DNA of 64,000 nt from Arbacia lixula (Eukaryota > Echinodermata > Echinoidea > Arbacioida > Arbaciidae), in NCBI GenBank assembly GCA_963669155.1, contig OZ022588.1:4968991-5032990 (forward strand), written 5' to 3'. The stretch's first letter is position 1; every line of letters starts with the position of its first letter. Positions 12,901 through 24,590 of this stretch are shown in pieces. A program made the translations under genes and the position numbers. The notes under the pieces are model-generated. The model searched no databases. It worked only from the letters and a program-made list of their open reading frames with translations, and was not told the DNA's origin.

Positions 12901-15163
12901 AAATTCTGTTTCCCTTGTCTCCAATCCCGCATTTAAAGTTGTAATAATTTCAGTTCAATCACAAATGAACATAAGGTGGGACCATGAAATGCCAAGAATT
13001 CTGTATTGTCTTTGATACAGCATTTCAAGTTGCAATCAATTCAGATCAATCGTTCATGAACATGAGCTGGGTCCATGTCTAAAGATTTGTCAAGACTTGT
13101 GTATTCCTTGTCTCCACTCCAGCATGCCCAAAACACATTCATCCTGGACCTGGAGGAGAAGGCCTTGGAGAACATGATGTCAGACAAGCAGCCCCATATT
13201 GGAGACCACCACTGCCACTCCACCCCCATCACTATCAAAGCTGAACCCTCACCAGTAAGTCATATGATCACACCCATTTATTCAGTTGATTCATTGATTG
13301 ATCAATCTATTCATGGTCTACAGAAAATATCATGACTTGTGGCAATGATAACCACATGATCACATTTATTAACTCAATTGATTCATTTATTGATAAATGT
13401 ATTCATGGTCTACAGGAAATATTATGATTCGTGGCAGTGATCACATTTAAATTGTGATCACATCCATTCATTCAGTTGAGTAATTTATTTCTGACTTATT
13501 GAATATATTCATGGTTTATTGAAAGTATATGCAGCATGATGCCGGATTGCACATGATTTACATATATTTGAATAATGACAGGTACACTTAGAAGATAAAG
13601 CAGGGACTATGTAAAAACAACGTCCGGACCCCCTTTGAAAAAGGATAGTGTGGCACCATGATGAATATACTCAGAAATTAAAGAAATATAACAAATTTTT
13701 TGTCTCTCATCCAGAAGTGTATGTGAACTCCCAAGTTTTGTGATGTAAGCGGATTTATCTTTGACGTTTCAGAGCACGCCGGTGGCTGGAGATAGCCGAG
13801 CCTTGCAGCTCCAGGAAACCCAGTACAACCGCGAGGCAAATGCACACCACCGCCCCCTGGAACCAAACCCCCACCAGCACCACTACGCCATGTACCCCCC
13901 CGAGAGACGGGGGGCACCCACCCAGCGCTATGCCTTGCCCGAGGCGGGGCAGGGTGTTGCCGCTTACGCCGCGGTCGAGGCGTGGTCCCCTTACACAGGG
14001 CACCATCAGGTGGTGGGGCAGCCTGAGGCGGGGGTAGGAGCAAGGGGAGAGGGGGGTTACCCCTACCCCTACCAACACCCATCGTCCGTAGTAGCAGCAG
14101 CAGCAGCAGCACAGCCACAGGGTGCTGTGGATGGCAGGAGGATGGCGTCCAGCAGCAGTCGGCAGCAACTGGTCCAAGTGAGTGCTATATTTTGAAAGTG
14201 ACTCTACCAGGAACATTTCTATGTGTAAATATGTTATTTTCACTTTTCACCAGATCTCGATTGGATTTAGTGAGGTATTGCTCATAAACAGACATCATTG
14301 TAGCAAATATGTGAAGGTGCGTGAGAGACAAGAGCTTGTTACAAATTTATGTGGTGAGATAGTGTGAACATTTAATAGCTTGGTGCTTGACGAAAGAGAC
14401 ACCATAGCAATATAAAAGTATGTGAATTTCTTGCTATGCTGCATGTCTTTGTTGCAATCTTTAGAGCAGGGTGATTACATAATAGTGTATGCTTCTGGTC
14501 CAAGTGAGTGGTTATTGTTTCCCTTGGCATGATCAAGGTTGTAACACTTTACCAAGCTATCAGCTTTCTTCTGATACCTTGAATTCATTGTTTGTGGAAA
14601 AGTTATTCATGAAAAAACAGGTCTAAAAGAGTTGGATGAGAAAAATGCAAATTTAGAAGATATGGAACAAATCGTCCCTAAGAAACTCATCATTCACTAA
14701 TTTAAGTCCATCAAAGAATGTATATTTCTTAAATTGATGCTCTCAGTTACTACATCTCGGACAACATATACCATAACAACACTTTTAACACTTTACTTCT
14801 TCCATCCTTGTATTTGTAGGTTATTTATTGCCTTACCGCATTAAATCCATAGCTTCAAAATGCACACTGCTAGTGGCAGTTGCAAACCTCTGCCGTGTGA
14901 AGGTGCCTTGAATCAAACTTGACTTAAATTCATGTTTCATTTGATCTATTTCCACGCATCAGGAGCAGGCGGACCGAAAGTTTGCCAAGCAGGTCCAGCA
15001 CCAGGAGCAGCAGGACTATCTGGCCGAGCTGGAGCAGATCCAGCGCAACCAGGAGGCCAAGCAGCGCCAGGAGCAGCAGCGTAGGCTACAGGAGGACCGA
15101 GACCGCCGCTTGGCCTCGGACCTGGCCCTGAAAGAAGCCATGTCAAGGGGCTACTGCCAGTAG
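254..15163 (+). CDS. RC3H1: Roquin (RC3H1/RC3H2-type RING, ROQ and CCCH RNA-binding protein)
   Basis: Roquin binds stem-loops in mRNA 3' UTRs and recruits deadenylation machinery; it also carries an E3-type RING. Sixteen coding exons join in frame: 254-433, 1329-1506, 1959-2473, 2906-3058, 3601-3733, 4542-4663, 5407-5516, 5873-6271, 8137-8507, 8794-9247, 10241-10469, 10926-12040, 12375-12489, 13123-13254, 13773-14177, 14963-15163, giving about 1603 residues. The start MPVQAPQW matches the conserved family N-terminus. The RING uses C14, C17, C33, H35, C38, C50 and D53. The ROQ core is very conserved ([34 protein letters not shown]). A CCCH finger (C438-x8-C-x5-C-x3-H457) follows. The Pro/Ser-rich tail ends in a Gln/Glu-rich coiled coil and is longer than in vertebrate paralogs (about 1130-1190 residues in total). 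Vertebrates have two paralogs; this is probably the single pre-duplication ortholog. The exon 6 acceptor (after TCTGAAG) is the least certain junction. Confidence 0.96.
1608..1700 (+). pseudogene. Tandem duplicate of the end of Roquin exon 2 (decoy exon)
   Basis: This intronic stretch repeats 1436-1530, the last coding part of exon 2 plus the start of its intron, with few changes. In the copy one codon has become TAG (at 1671). A six-base loss in the CAGTAAAGGTAACT region also removes the AAAG/GTAACT donor, leaving CAGTAACT. It cannot serve as a normal coding exon. Confidence 0.85.
2827..2905 (+). repeat. 50-bp tandem duplication of the Roquin exon 4 splice acceptor
   Basis: The segment TCAAGTAATATCTTTG followed by TTGTTGTAG occurs twice, ending at 2855 and 2905. 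Only the second continues into the conserved coding sequence [12 protein letters not shown]. Use of the first would add 50 bases and shift the frame. Confidence 0.8.
3751..3910. repeat. Compound (AG)n and (GT)n microsatellite, duplicated
   Basis: Two AG-then-GT dinucleotide blocks are joined by a repeated spacer (TTATGTTAACAAAACAAA), which occurs once after each block. It lies in Roquin intron 5. Confidence 0.9.
4730..5010. repeat. Diverged direct duplication in Roquin intron 6
   Basis: The stretch at about 4735-4800 (CAATACAGTACTCTTACC, then a TCACCA and TATATGAGT pattern) recurs at about 4940-5008. Apart from this duplication I see nothing in the 740-base intron. Confidence 0.55.
6396..7845. 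mobile_element. Non-autonomous element with ATGCCTCCGCC termini and internal tandem units
   Basis: The left end reads ATGCCTCCGCCACGAAGTGG and the right end holds GGCGGAGGCAT, an 11-base inverted terminal match. The interior begins with a (GTCC)n stretch. It continues as about six diverged units of roughly 150-170 bases, each with AGGTCAAAGGTCAATGAA and an AGACTGGTGA-type motif. No protein-coding domain is visible. It fills most of Roquin intron 8 (6272-8136). The transposon superfamily is unknown. Confidence 0.65.
9538..10105. repeat. Interspersed repeat with about 190-bp internal tandem units
   Basis: It begins TCTCGCCTGAACAAAGTTCG and contains two clear copies of a unit with ATGATCCTTGGGTAATA, GGTCATCTAGG and ATGATATGAGGCTGTGTGC. 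It ends near CTCGTGAACCACCTTG. Its position in Roquin intron 10 and lack of coding signal suggest a non-autonomous transposon. Confidence 0.6.
14229..14492 (+). repeat. Dispersed repeat, copy 1 (Roquin intron 15)
   Basis: This segment matches 16849-17122 in the same orientation over about 260 bases with scattered changes (for example GTGAACATTTAATAGCTTGG in both). The rest of intron 15 shows nothing recognisable. Confidence 0.8.
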
Positions 15164-15320
15164 GACTAGACCTGGTCTAGTCTTGGGCCTTGGACTAAAG
15201 CTTTACTGGAAGACCTACCACATACCTGGCTATGAGGGAAGCCATATCGAGGGGCTTCTGCCAGTAGGACTAGACCTGGTCTAGTCTTAGATCCTTGGCT
15301 AAGGCTTTACTGGAAAACCT
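15135..15320 (+). repeat. Tandem duplication of the Roquin C-terminal codons and stop
   Basis: The stretch from CCATGTCAAGGGGCT through CTGCCAGTAG into the 3' UTR is repeated directly about 100 bases later (15240-15325). Both copies carry the palindrome GACTAGACC-T-GGTCTAGTC just after the real or copied stop. Confidence 0.85.
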
Positions 15321-16848
15321 ACCCTTAACTTTGGGTCAGGATTATTGTTAGGTTCGTATAAAATCTGAAGGTCCATGAATCAACGGTGTGGGCTATGCCA
15401 GCTTAAGAACATGTTTTTCTCATGTTATTTCACACACAAAATTTTCCACATTTTGTATTGCTGTGGCCCATGGCTTGGTTCAATTTTACTGTACTCTGTC
15501 ATTTTAAAAGATGAGCTATGAAAACAAAGATGGTTTCATGTTATGATCTTGTTGTTGAACACAACCACTAGGAATAGAAATAGTAGAAGTAGATGATAAT
15601 CAATGCTTGGTAAGGAAATGAGTTATATTATGGATATATGCATTGCATTGGAAACCTGTCATTTTGTAAATGGCTGCGATATACTTCTGTATTCATTTCT
15701 TATTATATGGCATGTTAAAATGCTTTTTATTTCTTAGCATTTCTCCATCCCTCTTTCAAATCACGAACAAATTCCAAGAAAGATAGATATATCACTAAAT
15801 AGTTAACATAAATACATAGTGTACATGTATACATAAACAGCTTATATTTGACACTAGTGGTAAAGTGGAAATAAACAAGAAGAAAAGTTTGTCCTCTAGT
15901 AAATTCCTCCCGTGTCGGACAGAATGTTCCTTTGTAGAATTGTGTGATTAATAGTGCAACTATGCAATAATGGCCCATAAAGAGATTAAAAGTTCATTAA
16001 AAAGCCTATTTGTGACTGCCGCTTGTAGATTGCAATTAAGCATGTATTATCACATGTTATGAGACTGTAGTTTCTTACATGATAGTCATAGTTTATTGTG
16101 AAAAATGATGTAAAACTATAAGAACATCAACAATTTATTCATAGTTGGGTGTGTGTTCCTTATCACATGCACACATTAACGCCAGTCAGGTTTAATATGT
16201 CATTTAAATTTGTTTTAAAATTTAATTACCTATTTCAGCTGCATTGGAAAATACTACTATGCAAGAAGGGCTTTGTTCCTCTATGATTTCACTTCCATTT
16301 TCTTTTTATTTCAATTATTAACACAATTTTTACCGAAGTAGGGATGCTTCTCGAGTTATTTATTGAGTGTATTCTAGCTTGGTTAAATTGTACTGGATAT
16401 GTCTGCAAGGTGGAGTTACTGTGTAATGTCACCTTACGGCTGAATTAACTATACACAAACCACTAATTTAATAAGCACAAAACGCATCTTACTCCCATTC
16501 AGCGATTTGAAAATATAAACTGTTCAAATGCATACACAATTGAATTGGCATATACAATTCAAAGGTGATTGTTGAGGCAAAAGACTAACTTCTTGTGAAT
16601 TTTGTGATTTGAAAGTAGGATGGAATGTTGGTAGCATGAATTTTAATCATATTCTCTAGGTGGTGTTGTATTTTAATCACTAAAGCCATGTATCATTGTG
16701 TATTGGAAATTGTTTGTTTCATTATGTCAATATTATTCAAGATGAAAACAAAACTTATGTGAATGAAGATTGCATATTGCTGTATGTCATTGAAAAATAT
16801 TGTAACCAGTTAATGATTGCATCCTTGCTCTGTCTTGAAAATGAGTGT

Positions 16849-17122
16849 GTTATTTTCACTTTTCACCTGATCTAGATCGGATTTATAGTGAGGTATTGCT
16901 CATAAAAGCTACATTTAGCAAATATGATGAGGCACATAAGAGACATGCTGAATGTAAGTTCTTGAGAGCTTTGTTACCAAATTCATATGGTGAGATAGTG
17001 TGAACATTTAATAGCTTGGTGCTTGATGAAAGAGATACCATAGCAATATAAATGTATGTGAATCTCTTGTCTTTGTTGCAATCATGAGAGCAGGATGATT
17101 ACATAATAATATATGCTTCTAA
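16849..17122 (+). repeat. Dispersed repeat, copy 2 (Roquin 3' UTR)
   Basis: Second copy of the 14229-14492 repeat, in the same orientation, with small insertions and deletions. Confidence 0.8.
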
Positions 17123-18504
17123 CAGCTCGTAAATTGAGGCATTTATGGCTATTAACAAATTAGAAAATAGGATTAAGACATAACATTAATGAATTGCAAA
17201 AATGCATTAGGGATGATTTTTATGTAAACATGCATTATCAAAACATTTCAGCAGGTTTTCCAGTATAAAAATTGTGCTGTATACATATAAAATTGCTCCT
17301 TCAGTTATTATTCCTGAATTTAAATGCAGGCGGAAGCAATCCTTGGGTCTAATTTTTGTTTAGATTGCAAGGAAAGTGTTTATTCTTAATGCAGTAATGT
17401 GGGGATCGTAGTACTGAAAGTTGCCATGTTGCACAAAAGCACATTGTGATGACTGTGCTACCCATGCCCTGTGGCTGCAGTTAAGCTGATGACGGGATTG
17501 TCTTGTGTAGAGATGAATCCATGCGGGTGTTTGTGTTTTTGATAAACACTGCGTTATATTTAATATGTGTACACTTTAGAAGTCGCTTCGAGAAATTACG
17601 ACCATTTCTTTATACTTGTGGGTGCCTATATACTGGTAACTTCTTATTGCATTGAGTGCATAGAAGGTTTTGGAGAGAAGGGAATTTGGGGATCTTGAAT
17701 TCCTTTTTTTTTTTAGTTTAAATGATTGGTTTCATGTGATTGTAGTGTTTTATCACCAATAGTGTAGCCATGTGTTAGATTTTTTGTGTTAAATGTTGAT
17801 TGTATTGTGCATAGATTTAGGATTGCAACTTTAGATTACCGGAAGTGTGATTTCCTCACAAAAGTTTACTGTTCACCTTTTTGTTACCACTTTAAATCTT
17901 GTGGATCTTGAGTGAAAACTCTTGAACAAATCACTGAACTTTTAATGTGAACTTCTTTTGATATGATAGGCATGTGAATTAGTATTACATATAAAAACAT
18001 ATATATGCTGTAGTCATGTTCTACATTTTTTGGTTATGTGTAGTATCTTATGTATTTTTGTGTGTGTTTACCTGTATCATCATTTAAAAACTGTTATGAA
18101 ACTGTTATCAAAACATTGACAAACATGTAGTTGTATGATAGAGTATGATACATCTTTGCATGTTTCATTTTTAGAAGGTTGTCGTGTGTGCTGTGATACT
18201 TGTACAGTAGATCATTTTTCAAGTGAATTATCCTTCTGATAAACATCTTGTAGCTGGAAAAGGACAATTGTTGTAATTCTATAGCAGATTGATTTTTACA
18301 ATCTCTATATTTACTTTTATCTCATCATGATTATGATTCTTTTCTACATTTCCTGTTTACATGCCAATTCCTGACTTTTAATTATCCACTCTCTCTCCTT
18401 GCTATTTCATTCAACAAGATAAAACTGTTTTTGTTAAAGAGCCGTGATGATAATAAACTTGAAATTGAACTTGTAATGTATTTACAAAATGCAACATTAT
18501 TTGA

Positions 18505-18625
18505 GCTTCATAAGCCCCATCCTGTTGCAATGTAACCCAAAGCTGAAAATTATAGCCCAAAGCCATTGCATGATAGCCCAGTGATGTTGCATTATAGCCC
18601 AAAGATGTTGCATCAATTCTTCAAA
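18505..18625. repeat. Short degenerate tandem repeat
   Basis: About four diverged copies of a 25-30 base unit of the type TGTTGCATTATAGCCCAAAG lie in a row. Confidence 0.6.
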
Positions 18626-19237
18626 TCATTGAGCAATATTTGTCTTAACACACCATCTCAAAGCAATGTTTGCTTACACAGGGTGTAGTATTATTCAAAG
18701 TTTTGGATTTTGTAGTTTGAATCTTACCATATGGTTTATAGGACAACGGCCCATCTCATCAAAATACATATTGCTAAATATGTTACTCATTGTGGATGTA
18801 ATCGCTAGTGATAGTCGTTTGTCTTGCAAATGGTCATCAAGGACAAACATGTACTTGTAAATGTAGAAAAGATACCCATTATTCCGATACTGGGCAATAT
18901 TTGCATCAAATAACAACTGGTCTTGGGCAATAATTACATCAAATAAAAGCTGCTCTAATGCAATGTTTACATCAGATAAATATTTATACCAAATAATTGG
19001 TTATGTGGGAGTTTGTATGGCTCTGTGAGTCAAGCTTTCCACTTTCCATCTCCAGTAGCTCTGGACAATCAATTGTCACACTCACTTCTTTGAAGATGAT
19101 TTGATTGAATTTGCTGCATTTCTGACCATAGTGGTTAGGTTGAATGTATGTATGGGTATTAGGTACTGTTCATATCTGCAAAAGTCATTTTGGATTTTCA
19201 AATTTGTAAGTTAAAACACATTCAGTCAATTTGATAC

Positions 19238-19465
19238 TGTATATGCCATATATTTTTAGCGAGTCTAATTTTTCTTGAATCAGGACTCCGCGACAATTTC
19301 GCGAGTGGTTAAATTTGCAATCGTGCATTACTAGTACTAGTACATGTAGTACATGTGCTCTTGCACGTCATATTCAGATGTTCACGTCTTGTTAGATTCG
19401 CAATAGCACCTGACTCGCGAAATTCTAGAAATTAAAAAACATGCAAAATATATGGCATATACAGT
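19238..19465. mobile_element. Small inverted-repeat transposon (MITE-like)
   Basis: The ends GTATATGCCATATATTTT and AAAATATATGGCATATAC are inverted copies, about 190 bases apart, and CGCGA motifs inside are also inverted. A related copy lies at 54975-55195 and a truncated one at 1-105. No coding capacity. Confidence 0.8.
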
Positions 19466-19960
19466 AGTTGAAGCTGTTTCATATATGTCTATAAGCTTAA
19501 AATATTCAAAGTAAGTATTCTAAGTAAAATCATTCTGCAAACCATTCCCACTAAATGTAAGTACAATTAATGGTCTATGGCCTTTAAGCCTGGGACTATG
19601 TTCCATTTTGTGTGTGTATTGGCTTTTCCAATAAATATTTATACTCTTGTTTCAACATTCCCGCTTACCTTGGTAACCATACAAACTTTGAGAATACATG
19701 TATATAATTACATGTAATTGATACTTTGGATCTTTTCGCAGGCCATTTTAATTTGGCAACAATTTAATCCACGAAACTTACAAATATTTGAAGGATATTT
19801 CACATTGAAAAATTTGAAGCTAGTGTAGCTTATGTTTCTTCTTTGTGTGAAGTAGAACTTATAGTCTCTATACTAGAGGGAACTGTATCCATATAGCCGT
19901 ATGTAATCTGCATTTACCTTGCTGTGTATGTAGCTCAATAAAATATGGAGAAAAATCATC

Positions 19961-21777
19961 TTTTTGAGCATTTTGTTACTTGTGTTCATGTTCATGCACA
20001 TGATGCTGGCATCAGTGTAAGATGTAGTTCTGTCGTGTACGTGTATCAAAATGTCTTACAAAATCATGAAATTGGTGAAATCAGTGAATGGAAGAGAAAA
20101 TGTTAATGATCTTTGCACTTGATGAAAGCAGGGATGTGTTATGGAAGGATATGAAGCAATTTTCTTCCTTTGAACCCATGTGCCAAGCCGCTGAAAAGTT
20201 ATGTGTTCTCAACAGGTGCTGTTCAGGTGTTTGAACAATTATGAACATGATTGTGTGGCAACGGCGAGAACAAAAGAAATGTACAGTCTCATTTCGCTTG
20301 TCCCGTTCTGTTAATGGCATTAATACTTCCATGAGCATAACAGGTATCAGCAAACGCAAATAAACAATTTTTTCAAGTGAAATATCTCTGTTTCACGCAA
20401 ACACACACAAACGCCGTTAATGATAATACACAGCTTAATATATCATTTTGAGAGTGGTTGAATTCCCCAAATGCACAAGTTGTCGGAAAGTGAAGAAATT
20501 GGTCAATTTTGTAAGTAATACAAATAGCTTTTATGTCCGATTTTTAATGATTCCCCAATACTTTTCGAAACAAAAGCAGAGTAAAGGATCTGTCATTATC
20601 TGCCGTTAACTTCCTTAAAGTTTGCAAACAAATTTGTCAAAAACAAAACGTCTACAGATAAATGGGAAATTAAAGAAATTTCAGAAATTTTAAAATCAGC
20701 TAAATGTCGGCTCGGCACAAGGAACATCAAAGCATTGTCATGATTATGGAATTCTTTTGACATTCATGAGCACGATTTAGAACCCATACAGATGTTTGCA
20801 TATATTATGCTCGAGTTTCTACTCCTTCGTAACACCTCCCTGATGAAAGGTGTTTGTATGGTGCTACCAAGTATATGTGTTCCTGAAAAGGACAGTTGAG
20901 TAATCGTTTGGTGAATCGCTCTGTAAAAGTTGCTGAGGGTGGAGTGAGGGGGAGGAAGTAGACATAAATGAATAGGAAAGAAGGCAAGTTATTTTTTTTT
21001 TGGTTATAAAAAGTGGACTCATGGATTTTTTAAAGTGTAAATGTCTGCCTATCTAATTTCCTTTACTTTTTTTTCTCTTTGCAAGTGCCAAAAATAACTG
21101 CAGTGCCTAAAAAGGTGCACACACAATGAAATGTTAGAAATTATCGTGGCAGATAGGGTGCAAATACCTCATTTTAATTAAAGGAATGCTAATAAGAACT
21201 TCACAATGGCAATAACGAACGATCTGTTTTTAGTTCAATACATGAAATTACATCGCGTTTTTCTGTCCGTATGTTTGTGTGTGTTTGAAAAGGAAGAACC
21301 AGAAAAAGAAAAATACTCTCATGGTAATTAATAAAGGGTTAAAGGAAAGTATGAATAAACTTACCAGGTTCAAAATACAGATTACTGAAATAAACACACT
21401 TGGGGAAGGTATGAGAAAGCTATGGCTTGATTTAAAAGTACATGTATACATGTAAAATCATTTATTACATTTTTCTTATTAGATAGATGGAGATATATTT
21501 TGGCAATCTTCTTTCTCAAAATAGCATAACCACATTTTCCACGAAAACTGAGAAATCATTGAATTAATATTGAAAGTATAAGAAGGCCACTTCATGCACA
21601 AGGGCATGTCATATTAACAGTTCCAAAAGGATGATTAACCTTTAAAAATTCTAATTGAAATCAATGCAAAGTGAGATATACATGTATATAGATGTATCAC
21701 AATCAGCAGAGATGTGTATCAACTGAATTAATACAAATATTGATTAAATATTGTATAAGCCCATATTTTCACAAACA
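19961..21777. other. Intergenic stretch without recognised features
   Basis: AT-rich sequence between the Roquin 3' end and the repeats upstream. I see no conserved coding exon, RNA gene or clear repeat. Confidence 0.5.
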
Positions 21778-21933
21778 GGGCCATGTTGCATATAGGTTTT
21801 CAATTATTGTAACTTACAGCAATGGTAAATAGCATAGCAACAGACAATGAGCTCTCATTACTACATCATGTGCTGCCATGGTAGTTACCACTGATGGTAA
21901 GTTACAATTAGAAAACTATATGCAACATGGCCC
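21778..21933. mobile_element. 156-bp foldback element
   Basis: Arms beginning GGGCCATGTTGCATATAG and ending CTATATGCAACATGGCCC are inverted copies of each other. The match continues inward imperfectly through TTTTCAATTATTGTAACTTA for about 45 bases around a short loop. Confidence 0.85.
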
Positions 21934-23880
21934 GGATATTTGTGTGGATGACGGCGTCGTAGACTTTTTCGAGATTGAGACCCTTGGCATCTTCCATGTA
22001 CATTGCCAATCAGTGCCTAAGAACTCCTCATACCTGGTACTTACTGCACTACATATACATCAGCTGGCGTGTGTTACTAACTACACTTCTTCATGCACAA
22101 GTATGCGCAGCCAAAATAGCATGTACATTTTATGTGCTGCAAATGCGATCAATATTTTCATGTTTGAGACCCTACAGCGATTCGCGGAAAAAACCCCCTC
22201 AAAAACAACAGCTCATACAGTTATTTCAAAGTGTGATCTCCAGTGAAATGGTCACGTTTGAACTCGGCAGTGCAAACTAATACAGTACATGTACTACATG
22301 AAATGTTGACCATTTCAAATATTTGTAAATTAGAAGTGCAGATTTGAACACTGATGGCTTGGGTACCTTACTGTAACTGAGAGCACTCTCTGTAGAAGAA
22401 TTTTTGTTCATGTTTAGCAAAAGAGGAATATAATAGTTGTTGCTATGCCAGGCATACTTTGGTAATGTTCAATACAAAGGCAATGCACTGCTTTTGCTCA
22501 TGCAGTTGGCATTCATCTGTGATTCAGTGGACTTAGTTACAATGAAGCTATTTAATCATAATGTCAAGGTGAAATAGTTTAATCATCCCCATTTAAAAAA
22601 TGGATTCCAGAATCTATGAATATTGATTCCTACTGATGTGCATGCACCCCCAAACCAGCACAACAATTACCGAAAAGATTTCCAAAGAATGAGAAATGAG
22701 TGCTGATTTCATCTTTTGCTTTTGATTGAAAAAGGGCAATTCTTCAGTAAAAGCCCGACACTGAGATTCCGACTCTAATAACATCAATACATCATTATGA
22801 AGACTCATAATTTTCATGATAAGTTAATTGCTTTCAATTTTCTGCCAACATTATTTCCATGAAAATCTCATGATTTGCATGTAATGAGGTCTGTAATGAA
22901 AGGATCCAATGGAATGTAAAACATTTTTCTGACTAAAAAGAGAAGAAATAGAATTGAAAGAGAATTTTTTCAAATAATAGAAAGGCAGATTTGGTGAAAG
23001 GTTGAGAAAAATTACACACAAAAAAATAATAACAGCGAAGCAGATTTGGTAAAGGGTTGAAAATAATGCCACACCTGAAGACGTAATTTGTTAAAGTCAT
23101 GAAACTCAGCAGGAAAAGCAGGAATCATCAGTATACCATAACGATATTGGGTATTTCACCTTAGTCATAGATTCATGAACCCATTTTGTAGTGGCCATGT
23201 ACTGTATTGCACCGCTCAATGTATTGCTTAGCGGCGAGCCACTTCCATCAACGCATCACAGTGCAGTGCGAAAGGCTGTAATAAGCGCTATTCTGTATTG
23301 CGGCCCTTTGACTACAAGAACCATTTTGGATGACCATCCAAAATCTACTCAGAATCTAGCAATCAATATAATTATGCTCAAAATTCAGTTTCCGGTTCTA
23401 TCATTGGGAGGGGAGTTCATATACATTATTTTCTCCATTTACACTGGTATTTACACAATTTTATGTTTCTGACATGAAAAATGGGTACTTGTACCGTATC
23501 TTTATAACAACATGAATCACATGACATAATATTTTCCATTGCCAATTTGACCAGTGCTAAGCTGACATATATGTAATGGTCATTTGTGGGCAATGCGTAA
23601 TAAGTTCTGTGACAAGACCATGCAGTACATCATAGACTAGCAACTCACAATAGGAAGTCCATGATTCTCAGAGATTTGTCCATTAGCGCTGTACATGCAA
23701 TTGGTGCATATTTGCAGAAATAAATACACATAAATTATGCAGAAGAGCAACTTGTATGGAAAAAATTGCATCTTGATAGTCAAAGTAGAGGGCCTATGAT
23801 ACTGATATGGAACATCAAGTGATTGTGGCACCACTTTGAGACAGAGAAGCCAAAATCAACATCCGTCTTTCTTAAATCTT
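21934..23880. other. Intergenic stretch without recognised features
   Basis: AT-rich sequence. Open frames here are short and show no family resemblance that I recognise. Confidence 0.45.
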
Positions 23881-24340
23881 TAGATAAATCTGACCAGGGG
23901 AGCCCATTACTGCGTATCCACGTTCCTTTAACTCTCTTGTGCCACTGTTATTACTTCAACACAAGCAATACACACATGACAGTAGAATACTGTCTGTCAG
24001 AGGAGGGGTTGATGGGTACATCAATCCGGAATGAGGTATTCATACATCTTCCTTTAACACTCTGGACCCCACATTACTCCTTCTACACTAGCAGTACACA
24101 AAAACTATAAACATCTGTATATTAGCATACCGTTTGGCAAAGGAGGAATTAATGGGTACATGAGTCCAGAATGAATTATTCATACATCATCCGTTATCAC
24201 TCTATACGCCACATTACTCCTTCTTACGCCACATTACTCCTTCTAAGCCAAAAGTATACACAAATGATGTAGAGTTGTCATTCTGCCTGGTATAAAAGAA
24301 GTTATTGGATACATCAGTCCATAATGAGCCTTTATCCATC
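23880..24340. repeat. Diverged tandem repeat beside the SURF6 3' end
   Basis: About three units of roughly 130-150 bases share a GGGTACAT(C/G)A(A/G)TCC motif, ATTCATACATC and CCACATTACTCCTTCT. If the SURF6 3' UTR extends this far it would contain the repeat. Confidence 0.6.
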
Positions 24341-24590
24341 AACTTTTAATCCTCTCATTACCTTTGCCACACAAGTGGGTACGAAGTCGGTGCTCTTTCT
24401 ATGACACGGTGCAGAGAGTGTTATTCCGTTACGTGCCAATGTCACATTTCTATACTGATAATACTCGACATCCAGCCTGGCACAGAAGGGTTTAACTCTT
24501 TGTGTGCTGTGTGCGCCTTTATCCACCAGAAACACACACTATTCTCATAGAGAAGCAGTTTATCTGATACACAAGGGGTTAAAAGACACC

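Larger units (their letters stand above)
15164..19960 (+). other. RC3H1: Probable long Roquin 3' UTR
   Basis: No coding exon is recognisable for about 4.8 kb after the stop. The best polyadenylation signal is AATAAA at 19937-19942, followed by a T/G-rich stretch. Other candidates are AATAAA at about 18453 and 19632. Roquin transcripts in other animals also carry long 3' UTRs. The repeat copies at 15240, 16849 and 19238 would lie inside it. The exact 3' end cannot be fixed from sequence. Confidence 0.5.

Noticed and set aside
18440..18480. AATAAACTTGAAATTGAACTTG as the Roquin poly(A) site or a LINE tail
   Set aside because: It resembles the LINE tail at 33990-34014, but no LINE body precedes it, and the AATAAA at 19937 has a better downstream T/G-rich context; left undecided.
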